A DNA stretch of 57,874 bases. It comes from Clostridiales bacterium (GTDB taxonomy: Bacteria; Bacillota; Clostridia; Oscillospirales; Oscillospiraceae). The stretch lies in the NCBI GenBank assembly GCA_012838665.1, contig DUOX01000060.1, forward strand, positions 1 to 57,874. Reading direction: 5' to 3'. Every line of letters starts with the position of its first letter. The stretch's first letter is position 1. The notes under the pieces were generated by a model. It saw only the letters and a list, made by a program, of their open reading frames with translations. It was not told the DNA's origin and made no database searches. Below, piece after piece: positions 1 through 6,868 of this stretch. Position numbers and translations under genes: made by a program.

Positions 1-105
1 ACACAACTGGCACAGCAACAGGACGAGCTCAGTGAACTCCGCAGAAGGATCGCTGACCTGGAAGAGGAAAATTACATATTAAAAAAAGCGTCGGATCAGA
101 AGTAA
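1..105 (+). CDS. IS3-family transposase OrfA, C-terminal end only
   Basis: Thirty-four residues are read from the window edge to a TAA stop. They contain the run ELRRRIADLEEENYILKKA, a heptad leucine/isoleucine pattern typical of the OrfA oligomerisation zipper. The preceding helix-turn-helix is outside the window. The last codons cross a run of seven adenines, where ribosomes are expected to slip into the OrfB frame. In IS3 elements OrfA alone binds the ends and the OrfA-OrfB fusion is the active transposase. Confidence 0.75.
   Translation, partial: TQLAQQQDELSELRRRIADLEEENYILKKASDQK
79..90 (+). promoter_or_regulatory. Probable programmed -1 frameshift site (A7)
   Basis: Seven adenines at 81-87 sit as A AAA AAA in the OrfA frame. 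After a -1 slip the reading frame stays open without a stop into OrfB. This is the standard arrangement for making the OrfAB transposase in IS3 elements. No downstream stimulatory structure was worked out. Confidence 0.65.
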
Positions 106-128
106 AAACAGCGGATTTCTACAACCTG

Positions 129-992
129 ATGAATACCGAAACCAAATACGCCAGGGCGAAGTGGGCCGAAAAACTTGGTGTTTCCACATCCGGATATTAC
201 ACTTGGCTGCATGGGCGCAAACGTCGGCGCGTAGCCGATGACGCCCGCCGAGAGAAGGTCATCGCTGTGTTCAATGAGGGCCAGGGTGTTTATGGCGTTG
301 ATCGAATCTGCGGGATACTCAGGCGTGACGGGAACTCAGCGTCCTACCCGGTCGTAAAGCGCATCATGTCACAGGAAGGGCTGAAATCCAGCCATTGCAG
401 GCGCAGGCAGCGATCTTTAACAGATAGCCGCAAATCGCGCGGCGACGAATACAAAAACCTGACGAAGGGGCTCGAAATAACCCGACCGTTTCAGGCTTTA
501 TCCAGCGACATCAGTTACATCCGAACCGGCGAAGGTTTTGACTACCTTTGCCAGATCCGCGACGTCTGCAGCAATACGGTTCTGGCGTCCTGCCAAGCGG
601 AGAATATGAAAAAGGAGCTTGTCCTGAAAACGCTGAAGGCCGCTCAGCACCGTTGGCATTTGCCCGCGGACGTCATCTTTCACAGTGACCGCGGCAGCCA
701 ATACACAGCAGCCGAGGTGATGGAGCAGATAGCCGCTTACGGCTGGAAACAGAGCTTTTCGGCAGTCGGGAAACCGGGTGACAACGCGTGGAGTGAGAGC
801 TTCTTTTCGATCCTGAAAAAAGAGATCGTTCACTGGCGTTTCTATCCAACCCGGGAAGCTGCCCGGCAAGCCATATTCGAATATATTGAGGTATTTTACA
901 ACAGACTACGGGTTCAGAAACGTCTGGGCTATCTTAGCCCAATTCAGTTCCTGAACGCCTGGAACAAGCGAGCTTTGCCATGTAGTGCTTAA
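129..992 (+). CDS. IS3-family transposase OrfB (DDE integrase core)
   Basis: The protein catalyses strand transfer of the element as the catalytic part of the OrfAB fusion. Its first 45 or so residues carry a helix-turn-helix-like region, followed by an HTH_21-like segment (GQGVYGVDRICGILRRDG) and an rve integrase core. The acidic triad is visible: D127 in SSDISY, D187 in HSDRGSQY and E223 in WSESFF. The last two are 35 residues apart, matching the DD(35)E spacing of IS3. The annotated ATG is only the first in-frame ATG; the open frame extends upstream to the A7 slippery run, so the true product is probably a fusion. Length and motifs look intact, so the element may still be active if its left half is. 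Confidence 0.9.
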   Translation: MNTETKYARAKWAEKLGVSTSGYYTWLHGRKRRRVADDARREKVIAVFNEGQGVYGVDRICGILRRDGNSASYPVVKRIMSQEGLKSSHCRRRQRSLTDSRKSRGDEYKNLTKGLEITRPFQALSSDISYIRTGEGFDYLCQIRDVCSNTVLASCQAENMKKELVLKTLKAAQHRWHLPADVIFHSDRGSQYTAAEVMEQIAAYGWKQSFSAVGKPGDNAWSESFFSILKKEIVHWRFYPTREAARQAIFEYIEVFYNRLRVQKRLGYLSPIQFLNAWNKRALPCSA

Positions 993-1017
993 CTTATTGT
1001 CCGAAAAATCGTTGACT

Positions 1018-1212
1018 TCTCGTACCCCGCTCAACCTGCACCAACTGCCCGTCTATATACAAGGTCCTTTCTGTGTAGTTAGCGGATAATATAAGATCTA
1101 GCCACGCCGATCGAAAATCATAAGGCTCAGGACTATTCCATATCCAACTGGTCTTTATCTTGCGGTAGACTTTTATCCACCCCTCGCCCGGCGTCAAATC
1201 AAAATCCGCCAC
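1018..1212 (-). pseudogene. Phage replisome organizer / DnaD-like protein, N-terminal stub cut by the IS
   Basis: The remaining N-terminus (GEGWIKVYRKIKTSWIWN, then AWLDLILSAN and a short run ending VERGTR) matches the start of Firmicute phage replication-initiation proteins. These carry a winged helix followed by a DnaD-like or DnaC-loading part. The reading frame then enters IS sequence and stops, so the rest of the gene is lost. The start is taken as GTG because the sequence GGGAGGTAGAAGG lies directly before it; an upstream ATG would overlap the preceding gene. It follows the small HTH gene by 4 nt, as in an early lytic operon. It cannot be functional as it stands. Confidence 0.7.
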
Positions 1213-1216
1213 CCTT

Positions 1217-1426
1217 CTACCTCCCCAGCCTGTACCTTGTAAACCTTGTAGGCTCACCGTAGCGGTTTTTAGCTGCCACGGTTTCGCTCCTTATATCGTA
1301 GCCCGCCATGCGTAGGTCGTGGATTCTGCTTGCACAACGCATGATCCCGTACTCTTTCATAGCATCAAGAGATGTGATGGAACCATAATCACGCAAGTGC
1401 CGCAATATGCGCTCGGTTTGTTTCAC
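1217..1426 (-). CDS. Small phage helix-turn-helix protein
   Basis: A 69-residue protein starting KQTERILRHLRDYGSITS and containing DAMKEYGIMRCASRIHDLR. This is the winged-helix pattern of short phage proteins (HTH_39-like) found between single-strand binding protein and replisome organizer genes. The start is the GTG preceded by AGAGGGGGTGG; an ATG 36 nt upstream lies inside the previous gene. DNA binding is inferred from the fold only. It forms an operon with the truncated replication gene downstream. Confidence 0.6.
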   Translation of the reverse strand: MKQTERILRHLRDYGSITSLDAMKEYGIMRCASRIHDLRMAGYDIRSETVAAKNRYGEPTRFTRYRLGR

Positions 1427-1439
1427 GATTCCACCCCCT

Positions 1440-1610
1440 CTAGAAAGGTAAATCTCCATCATCCTCGTCTATCGCGGTAAATTTAGGTTCGTAATTATCA
1501 GCGCTTCCGTTGCTCTTTTTGCTGTCGCCAAAGTAGATATTTTCCACGACTAAAACAATCAACGTAATCCAGAGCAATCCTATTGCTATCCAGAGGCGTG
1601 TCCTCGTCAT
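1440..1610 (-). CDS. Small chimeric ORF: hydrophobic N-terminus joined to an SSB-like C-terminal tail
   Basis: A 56-residue ORF with a strong GGAGG six bases before its ATG. Residues 6-22 are hydrophobic (LWIAIGLLWITLIVLVV) like a membrane segment. From residue 21 the sequence changes to VVENIYFGDSKKSNG and ends in FTAIDEDDGDLPF. The second part reads like the last OB-fold strand plus the acidic DDxxPF tip of single-stranded DNA binding proteins. Gene order (excisionase, this ORF, HTH protein, replisome organizer) also fits a phage ssb location. The simplest reading is an internal deletion that fused a small membrane-protein gene to the end of ssb and removed the recombinase region. Whether it is expressed is unknown. 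Confidence 0.5.
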   Translation of the reverse strand: MTRTRLWIAIGLLWITLIVLVVENIYFGDSKKSNGSADNYEPKFTAIDEDDGDLPF

Positions 1611-1622
1611 GCTTGTCCTCCT

Positions 1623-1835
1623 TTACTGCGACAACCATCGAGCAAGCGCAACTGCCGTTATGTACCACCGGCCGCCCACGCGTTTGCATGGCGTGTTCTT
1701 GACTTCGTACAACCTTCTAGGCGATATCCCGCCGAGAAACGCCGCAGCGTCCTTTACGGGGATAAGTTCTTGGTCTGGGAAACGCTCTGTAACTCGGCAT
1801 AGGTTGTCGCGAAAATCCTCCTTTTCACGCGGCAT
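1623..1835 (-). CDS. Excisionase-like phage DNA-binding protein
   Basis: A 70-residue protein with LIPVKDAAAFLGGISPRRLYE followed by RWYITAVALARWL. This is the winged-helix HTH_17/excisionase pattern, with a recognition helix after AAAFLG and a C-terminal strand-helix. The ATG is chosen because AAGGGGG lies six to eight bases upstream; a longer frame starting at 1964 overlaps the Cro-like gene and lacks a ribosome site. It could direct excision or act as a small regulator; the sequence does not separate the two. It lies between the Cro-like gene and the chimeric small ORF. Confidence 0.6.
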   Translation of the reverse strand: MPREKEDFRDNLCRVTERFPDQELIPVKDAAAFLGGISPRRLYEVKNTPCKRVGGRWYITAVALARWLSQ

Positions 1836-1851
1836 ATTTATTCCCCCTTTC

Positions 1852-2085
1852 TTATGCTTGTTCGTGTTCCTGAACTTTTTCCGTAAAAAAATAGAGTGGT
1901 ATTTCGCAATCGAGTATTCCAAGCACGCGCGCAGCCTCTTTGATCTCTTGCTGTGAAAATTCAAGTAAATTATTTAGGCGTTTGCTCAGAGAAACCGTAC
2001 CTATACCAATCTGTTTTGCGAATTTTTCCTGTGTGCCGCAGACTTCCTTAATTTTCCCGCGCAGTTTGCTATAATCAAAAGCCAT
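1852..2085 (-). CDS. Cro-like phage regulatory protein (DUF739 family)
   Basis: A 77-residue protein beginning MAFDYSKLRGKIKEVCGTQ, then EKFAKQIGIGTVSLSKRLNN, a classic helix-turn-helix. The opening and the EIPLYFF motif near the end are hallmarks of DUF739 proteins encoded divergently from phage repressors. It is the first gene of the lytic-direction operon and is divergent from the CI-type repressor. Its last codons contain a third copy of the operator-like sequence. A role as Cro-type antirepressor is inferred from family and position. Confidence 0.75.
   Translation of the reverse strand: MAFDYSKLRGKIKEVCGTQEKFAKQIGIGTVSLSKRLNNLLEFSQQEIKEAARVLGILDCEIPLYFFTEKVQEHEQA
1860..1875. promoter_or_regulatory. 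Operator-like site O3 inside the end of the cro-like gene
   Basis: GTTCGTGTTCCTGAAC differs from O1 at one base, although it lies within the last codons of the Cro-like gene. Conservation of the site in coding sequence suggests a third repressor site that could block elongation or a downstream start. Confidence 0.45.
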
Positions 2086-2100
2086 ACAACCACCCCCTCT

Positions 2101-2116
2101 GTTCGTGTTTCTGAAC
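2101..2116. promoter_or_regulatory. Operator-like site O1
   Basis: GTTCGTGTTTCTGAAC is an imperfect palindrome with GTTC and GAAC half-sites, between the divergent cro-like and repressor genes. Near-identical 16-bp sites occur at 2143 and 1860. They are the likely binding sites of the adjacent CI/LexA-type repressor. Confidence 0.55.
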
Positions 2117-2142
2117 TTCTTTTATTAAATGCTTGAAAGTGT

Positions 2143-2172
2143 GTTGGTTTTTCTGAACTTTTGTGATATGAT
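2143..2172 (+). promoter_or_regulatory. Operator O2 overlapping the repressor promoter
   Basis: GTTGGTTTTTCTGAAC (2143-2158) is the second copy of the operator. It overlaps a sigma-A-type promoter for the repressor gene: TTGGTT at 2144-2149, a 17-base spacer and TATGAT at 2167-2172. Binding here would give autoregulation. Confidence 0.55.
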
Positions 2173-2207
2173 CCAGGTACAATCACACAGATAAGGCGGA
2201 AAAACTC

Positions 2208-2849
2208 ATGACATCTTTTGCAGAACGATTTCAAAGGGCTCTTGATTGCCGAAATATGAAACAGTCCGATATTGTTAGGCGAACCAAAATTGGCAAATCC
2301 TCCATTAGCACTTATCTTTCTGGCGAATATGAACCAAAGCAGCGCAATGTGTATAAAATTGCTGAAGCTCTCGGTGTAAACGCAGCGTGGCTAATGGGGT
2401 ATGATGTGCCAATGGAGGCTTCGCTTGATGCAACAGGACAAGCCATCCCCTATGTCCGGGGCCGCCGGATACCAATCCTTGGCGCAGTCCCCGCTGGCGT
2501 TCCAGTCCTCGCAACGGAAAACATAGAGGGGTATGACTATGCCGACGTGCCAGAGGGTGAAGATTATTTTTTCCTGCGCGTCAAGGGCGATAGCATGATA
2601 AATGCTAAAATCTATGACGGCGATTTAGTATTAATCAAAATGCAACCTTCCGCCGATGACGGACAAGTTGTTGCGTGTATTGTAAATGGCGAAGAAGCCA
2701 CATTGAAACGATTTCGCCGCCAAGACGACGTTGTTATATTGCAGCCGGAAAATTCCAATTTTCGCCCAGTGGTCGTACCGTACAGAGACTTTGAGAGCGG
2801 ATATGCGCGGATTATGGGCGTGGCAACAGAAGTTAGGCACAAATTATAA
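2208..2849 (+). CDS. CI/LexA-type phage repressor (HTH plus S24 peptidase)
   Basis: Residues 1-65 form an HTH_3 DNA-binding domain (MKQSDIVRRTKIGKSSISTY). A linker with the putative self-cleavage bond Ala96-Gly97 (GAVPAG) follows, then an S24 peptidase domain. The catalytic Ser129 lies in KGDSMI and the general-base Lys167 in ATLKRF. The protein should hold the lytic genes off and undergo RecA-stimulated autocleavage on DNA damage. It is transcribed divergently from the Cro-like gene, with an operator over its own promoter. All catalytic positions are intact, although the prophage around it is gutted. Confidence 0.88.
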   Translation: MTSFAERFQRALDCRNMKQSDIVRRTKIGKSSISTYLSGEYEPKQRNVYKIAEALGVNAAWLMGYDVPMEASLDATGQAIPYVRGRRIPILGAVPAGVPVLATENIEGYDYADVPEGEDYFFLRVKGDSMINAKIYDGDLVLIKMQPSADDGQVVACIVNGEEATLKRFRRQDDVVILQPENSNFRPVVVPYRDFESGYARIMGVATEVRHKL

Positions 2850-2888
2850 TAACCGTCATAGACGGAATAAAAACGGGAGGATATTAAT

Positions 2889-3176
2889 ATGGCATTAAAC
2901 AAGAAGTGTCCTAAATGTGGGAGCGAAAAAGCTCAACTCTCTAATGTCAGAAGCAAACGCGGGTGTCTCTTTACTATTCTCTTCGGCATTTATTATGTTT
3001 TTTGGGTGATGATAAAATGGTGCATCGGGTTTACGATCCTCATCTGCTATGACTGGTGGATGGCAATTATCAAAGCGGCTACGAAAAAAGGATATGTATG
3101 GCAAAGTATGAGATGGTTTTCCAACTCAAGAAAAATTTATTATTGCCCCGATTGTGGCCATAACTTTAGGGCGTAG
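2889..3176 (+). CDS. Small zinc-ribbon membrane protein
   Basis: A 95-residue protein. The N-terminus has CPKCGSEKAQL and the C-terminus has YYCPDCGHNFRA, which together give a Cys4 zinc site. Between them is a hydrophobic stretch (FTILFGIYYVFWVMIKWCIG and following) forming one or two membrane helices. The fold is clear but the function is not. Its place between the phage repressor and integrase is typical of lysogenic-side accessory genes. The ribosome site GGGAGG lies 11 bases upstream. Confidence 0.6.
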   Translation: MALNKKCPKCGSEKAQLSNVRSKRGCLFTILFGIYYVFWVMIKWCIGFTILICYDWWMAIIKAATKKGYVWQSMRWFSNSRKIYYCPDCGHNFRA

Positions 3177-3205
3177 ATTTCAAGGTCGAAAAGGAGGCGG
3201 CAGGA

Positions 3206-3412
3206 TTGTTTCGAAGGAAAGATAACGGCCTTTGGCAAGAAGTTCTCCGCGAGCTAAACGGGCAACGGCTTAACCCGCCTAAATATTTCTATGGCAAGAC
3301 GCAAGCAGAGGTGAAGCGTAAGATAAATGAGTATAAAGGCAAGGTTGAAAAAGGAGAACTGTTTCAAGTCGTATTGGATGAGTGGGCCGAAAAAACTCGT
3401 CTAAGTACTTAG
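3206..3412 (+). pseudogene. Tyrosine integrase, N-terminal fragment
   Basis: Sixty-eight residues from a TTG start preceded by AAGGAGG. The part KYFYGKTQAEVKRKINEYK is the arm-type DNA-binding start of phage tyrosine integrases. After VVLDEWAEK, where the core-binding domain should begin, the frame enters a perfect 28-bp palindrome and stops. The catalytic RHRY domain is absent, so the gene is inactive and the prophage cannot excise by itself. The position at the edge of the phage genes fits an attachment-site end. Confidence 0.7.
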
Positions 3413-3428
3413 ACGAGTTTGTTTTTTT
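3393..3428 (+). terminator. Intrinsic terminator, perfect 14-bp arms
   Basis: AAACTCGTCTAAGT at 3393-3406 pairs exactly with ACTTAGACGAGTTT at 3407-3420, followed by GTTTTTTT. The hairpin is directly at the truncation point of the integrase. Confidence 0.8.
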
Positions 3429-3459
3429 ATTTCCTCTGCCCAAATGAAATCGCGGCAAA

Positions 3460-4068
3460 CTACTTTCCATGCCTGGTGAGCGACCTGTTTTTAGCGAAGG
3501 GGATTTTCAGCGGGACTCGGGTTTGGGGCGGAAAAAATCCTTCCTTCACCGCCTTGGCCTCCTCTATGGAGTAAAAGGCCTTGTATTCGCAACTGTCGAT
3601 TATCTCTATCGCCCTGCTCAAATCCCTGCGTTTAATAACAGTATAGACGATTTTCACATCGCCGCTCATGCCGTGGGCGTCAATGCTGGTAACTCCAAAG
3701 CCCGCATCATAGAGTTTCTTTTGGATATCGGTCTCATTGTTGGCTATAATTATTCGGATAACAAGCGTTCCCATGGCCAGCTTATCTTCAATGAGGATAC
3801 CCACGAAATTGCCCATGGCAAATCCACCTGAATAGGCAAAAAAGCAGGCAATGTTATCAAGGTTTTGCATAATTTGACTTATGGCAAGAAGCCATATTGT
3901 TACTTCAAAGAAACCTACAACGGGAGCCAGAAGCTTTTTTCCCCTGGATACGAATATAATACGGAGAGTTCCCAGAGAGACGTCAAAAACTCTCAACAAA
4001 AAAATCATGATTGGAAGAACAACCCAAGTAACCACAGGAGTATTCGGCAGCAGCTGAAAAATCTCCAT
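3460..4068 (-). CDS. UPF0316 membrane protein (DUF5698/DUF2179)
   Basis: A 202-residue protein. Residues 10-90 hold three membrane helices (WVVLPIMIFLLRVFDVSLG and following). A soluble C-terminal DUF2179-like domain follows (VIRIIIANNETDIQKKLYDA, then GDVKIVYTVIKRRDL). This is the layout of UPF0316 proteins such as YebE of Bacillus. No biochemical role is established for the family. The ATG is supported by AGGAGGATAC just upstream. It is a single gene between the prophage remnant and sleL. Confidence 0.85.
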   Translation of the reverse strand: MEIFQLLPNTPVVTWVVLPIMIFLLRVFDVSLGTLRIIFVSRGKKLLAPVVGFFEVTIWLLAISQIMQNLDNIACFFAYSGGFAMGNFVGILIEDKLAMGTLVIRIIIANNETDIQKKLYDAGFGVTSIDAHGMSGDVKIVYTVIKRRDLSRAIEIIDSCEYKAFYSIEEAKAVKEGFFPPQTRVPLKIPFAKNRSLTRHGK

Positions 4069-4180
4069 ATGTATCCTCCTCTATATATAACTATTTAATA
4101 GCGCGTTTTTAACAGGATATCATAATTTTAAAAAAATTCAACGTTTCAGTATAAAGAAGGCGCCCTGTTATATTAAATAA

Positions 4181-4221
4181 AAAACCGTCCTGCGTACATT
4201 GACGTTCCACAGGACGGTTTT
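4181..4221 (-). terminator. Terminator downstream of the spore cortex enzyme gene
   Basis: AAAACCGTCCTG (4181-4192) pairs with CAGGACGGTTTT (4210-4221). On the minus strand it is followed by a T-rich stretch. It ends the sleL-like transcript. Confidence 0.75.
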
Positions 4222-4240
4222 TTATTACACGCGGCAATTA

Positions 4241-5530
4241 TTACAACACCTTGTTTATGCCGTACATTGACTGGATAACAAGAAAATTGGTCCTGAACAG
4301 CTGATTAATGGTCCAGAAACTGACACCCGCCAGGCCGTATTCTGCCACAAGCCTCATCCTTGCCTGTATGCTTCTGGCATCGTCGAACCACACCTCGTGA
4401 CGTCTCCCCTGGGCGTCGTAGTAGTTAAAGAAAGGAGCCTGGGCCGTGGTGTCGTACCTTATCTCCGCCCCCACATTGGAGGCCAATGTGACGGCTCCGG
4501 TGTTTGAAAGAACGCTTGCGGCGCTCCCCTGAACAAAGGGCAGAGTCCAGTCGTAGCCGTAATTTGGCATTCCCATAAGGATTTTTCCCGGCGGAATGAC
4601 CGTTACCGCATAATCCAGCACTCTTCTCACCTGATCTATCGGCGCTACCGCCATGGCCGGACCATAAGTATAGCCCCACTCATAGGTCATGATGATAACC
4701 TGGTCCACAGTCTCCCCGTGAGCCCGATAATCATGGGCAGTGTAGAGCAGGCCCATCTGCTCATCGGATATCTTCGGCGCTACGGCGGTGGTTACGATAT
4801 AACCCAATGGGTGCAAAGTATCCACTATACGGCGCAAAAACTGGTTATAGCTCTCCCTGTCGAAAGGGAAAATGTATTCAAAATCGATATTCAGGCCGTA
4901 ATAATTGTGTTCCTGCAGGGCCGCTATCACGTTTTCGATAAAAGTGTCCTGAGCCTGAGCATTTGTTAAAATCGCGTGAGCGATGCTGCTTAAAAACCCC
5001 TCACCTTCCCTGGTGTTTGTAACAGCCATCATTGGCGCCACCCTGGCGCCCCGGGCCTGGGCTATTATGGTCTGGTCGTCTAAGGGTATTATTCCCCCCT
5101 GTTCGTCTGCCTGCCAGGAAAACATCGATATGTACGTGAGATACGGCAGACTCTCCTGAAGTGTTGATTCCGGAATGCTTGTAAAGGCAAACCCGTTTAC
5201 GTCAATGTTTCCCAGCATCTCATCGTAAAAGGGAATTGTCAAAACCTGTCCTGCATTGATTCTGGACGGGTCCGTTATGGAGGGGTTGGCAGCCACAATT
5301 TCCCCCACTGTGGTTTGATAATACCTCGCTATGGAGTATAAGCTCTGGCCCGGGGTCACCCGGTGGTATACCACGTCAACCGGAATAACAAGGGCCTGGC
5401 CCACGGCTAAGCGGGAGGGATTGGCAAGCTGATTGGCATAAATAAGCTGGTCTGCGGTAAGTCCAAACCTGCGGGCTATGGAATAAAGGCTGTCCCCTGC
5501 TCTTACCGTATAAATTGTCAATATCATCAT
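4241..5530 (-). CDS. sleL: Spore cortex-lytic enzyme with two LysM domains and a GH18 domain (SleL/YaaH type)
   Basis: Residues 4-48 and 55-98 are LysM repeats (YTVRAGDSLYSIARRFGL and YHRVTPGQSLYSIARYYQ) for peptidoglycan binding. A family-18 glycoside hydrolase barrel fills the rest. The catalytic strand reads GLNIDFEYI, with Glu218 as proton donor and Asp216 before it. Proteins of this layout cut cortex fragments during spore germination. The length is right for the family. There is no signal peptide, as is usual for SleL, which is packed into the spore. The start is uncertain: the ATG abuts AAAGG, so a TTG nine bases downstream is better spaced and would give a protein three residues shorter. 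Confidence 0.85.
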   Translation of the reverse strand: MMILTIYTVRAGDSLYSIARRFGLTADQLIYANQLANPSRLAVGQALVIPVDVVYHRVTPGQSLYSIARYYQTTVGEIVAANPSITDPSRINAGQVLTIPFYDEMLGNIDVNGFAFTSIPESTLQESLPYLTYISMFSWQADEQGGIIPLDDQTIIAQARGARVAPMMAVTNTREGEGFLSSIAHAILTNAQAQDTFIENVIAALQEHNYYGLNIDFEYIFPFDRESYNQFLRRIVDTLHPLGYIVTTAVAPKISDEQMGLLYTAHDYRAHGETVDQVIIMTYEWGYTYGPAMAVAPIDQVRRVLDYAVTVIPPGKILMGMPNYGYDWTLPFVQGSAASVLSNTGAVTLASNVGAEIRYDTTAQAPFFNYYDAQGRRHEVWFDDARSIQARMRLVAEYGLAGVSFWTINQLFRTNFLVIQSMYGINKVL

Positions 5531-5610
5531 CCTTTCATGGCATATATTCCATAATATTCCCTTCCCTTGTTAATTGTTTCATAAATTCGCCTTGAAAGTA
5601 TGATGAAAAC

Positions 5611-5637
5611 GCCCCGCAGGAACGTTTCCCGTGGGGC
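5611..5637 (-). terminator. Terminator of the nitroreductase-mobA operon
   Basis: GCCCC and GGGGC arms with an inner AGGAA/TTCCC stem, followed on the minus strand by GTTTTC. The stem is somewhat imperfect. Confidence 0.6.
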
Positions 5638-5654
5638 GGCTTAGTGTTCATATT

Positions 5655-6176
5655 CTATTGCTTATCCTGTTTGGTCCAGCCTTCAAAGTGCACGCGCTCG
5701 GGCTTATACCTGTCTATGAATTCGTTTTTGCGCTCACTGTAGCCCAGAGCCACTATGGAGTAGGGCACGATGTTTTCAGGCAGGTTAAAATACTTGCGCA
5801 TTGTCTCAATACGACTTTGTATAGGGTAAAAACCCAGCCAAACTGCCCCAAGTCCTTCCTCAACGGCCTGAAGGAGAATGTTCTGGGTGCAGGCCGCCAT
5901 ATCCTGTACCCACCAAATACCGTTATCCGTATTATAGTCCATGTTCGCAAGCGTGATGATTAGGCAGGGGGCATAGCGGCACATTCCGGCGTATTCGCTC
6001 ATTTTGGATATGGCCAAACGCTTTTCCGCGTCCTGTACCACAATAAACTCCCAGGGCTGGGCATTCTTTCCGGAGGGCGCCTGCATGGCGGCCCTAAGCA
6101 AACGTTCAATCTTTTCCGGCTCAACTGAGCGTTCCTCAAAGCGTCTTATAGACCTGCGGGTAAATATGCTGTTCAT
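5655..6176 (-). CDS. Nitroreductase-family flavoprotein
   Basis: A 173-residue FMN-dependent oxidoreductase. The opening FTRRSIRRFEERSVE, the motif AMQAPSGKNAQPWEFIVV and a late LGAVWLGFYPI are the standard FMN and dimer signatures of short nitroreductases. The substrate cannot be deduced. The gene starts four bases inside the end of the mobA-like gene (ATGA overlap), so the two are translationally coupled. The coupling may be only genomic convenience; no molybdoenzyme is nearby. Confidence 0.85.
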   Translation of the reverse strand: MNSIFTRRSIRRFEERSVEPEKIERLLRAAMQAPSGKNAQPWEFIVVQDAEKRLAISKMSEYAGMCRYAPCLIITLANMDYNTDNGIWWVQDMAACTQNILLQAVEEGLGAVWLGFYPIQSRIETMRKYFNLPENIVPYSIVALGYSERKNEFIDRYKPERVHFEGWTKQDKQ

Positions 6177-6763
6177 GCTTTCCTCCTGATTTCACAATAT
6201 TTTTCGTAGTCTTCTCGCGTGTTTACATTCATCAGAACTACATCCAGATTCCAACCTTCAAGCCGGGACTCCCGTATATAGCAGACATCTATCTCCCGGA
6301 GCAGGCCGTTAAACGATAACCTGCCGCTTTCAAGGAGTTTCTGCACGTTTGGAAGACAGCTCCTGTTGTATACGGCAAACAGGGGTTCCCTCCCGCCGGA
6401 ACTTCGTTCTATGACACACGCGTCATATCCGTTAATCTCACCTGCCAGATGCAGGGCTAATCTCTCGTCTCCCAGGGGCAGGTCGGTAGCCGTCAGAAAA
6501 ACCAGGTCCTCATCCGTTTGGGAAAAGGCGGAATACAGACCGTTTAAGGGCCCCATTCCGGGATAAGAGTCCACAAGTTCCAGAGCGCCGTACGTGTCAA
6601 ACCGCCCTGCACGGTTAACGGACACAGCCACAGGGCCCAGTCTGGAATAGCGACGGACAAGAGATTCCAACATGGTTCCGTTATCGGCAGGCAAGGTGGC
6701 CTTATCCCTGCCCATACGGCGGCTGGCCCCGCCTGTCAAAATGACCGTCATCACAGCTTCCAC
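6173..6763 (-). CDS. mobA: Molybdenum cofactor guanylyltransferase-like protein
   Basis: The N-terminal VILTGGASRRMGRDKATLP is the nucleotidyltransferase signature (GGxSxRMGxDK) of MobA, which attaches GMP to molybdopterin. LTATDLPLGDE supplies the metal-binding Asp. Length (about 190 residues) is normal. The start is uncertain: the long form begins with a GTG only three bases after AGGAGG, and an ATG 12 bases further in is also possible. No other molybdenum cofactor genes are in the window. Related nucleotidyltransferases cannot be fully excluded. Confidence 0.75.
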   Translation of the reverse strand: MEAVMTVILTGGASRRMGRDKATLPADNGTMLESLVRRYSRLGPVAVSVNRAGRFDTYGALELVDSYPGMGPLNGLYSAFSQTDEDLVFLTATDLPLGDERLALHLAGEINGYDACVIERSSGGREPLFAVYNRSCLPNVQKLLESGRLSFNGLLREIDVCYIRESRLEGWNLDVVLMNVNTREDYEKYCEIRRKA

Positions 6764-6800
6764 TTCCCTCCTACTGTATTATACCCCAGGAGGTTTATTT

Positions 6801-6829
6801 TTGCAATTTTGGGTTTAATATGATATTAT
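6801..6829 (+). promoter_or_regulatory. Promoter for recG
   Basis: TTGCAA, a 17-base spacer and TATTAT lie 40 bases before the recG ATG. This is a good sigma-A match. Confidence 0.6.
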
Positions 6830-6868
6830 TATTTAGTACATTTCATTCTGCTATGCCTGGAGGACACT

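Larger units (their letters stand above)
1..1018 (+). mobile_element. IS3-family insertion sequence, left part outside the window
   Basis: The element is recognised by the end of an OrfA with a leucine-zipper-like tail and a complete DDE OrfB in the -1 frame. The right end is estimated: the minus-strand phage reading frame next to it stops resembling its family at about 1015-1022, where the sequence GTCCGAAAAATCGTTGACTT lies. That is the likely terminal inverted repeat, but the left end is missing, so neither the repeat nor a target duplication can be confirmed. The insertion truncates a phage replication gene. Confidence 0.8.

Noticed and set aside
5655..6763. A molybdenum-cofactor operon
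   Set aside because: Only a MobA-like gene is present, coupled to a nitroreductase; no moa, moe or molybdoenzyme gene is in the window.
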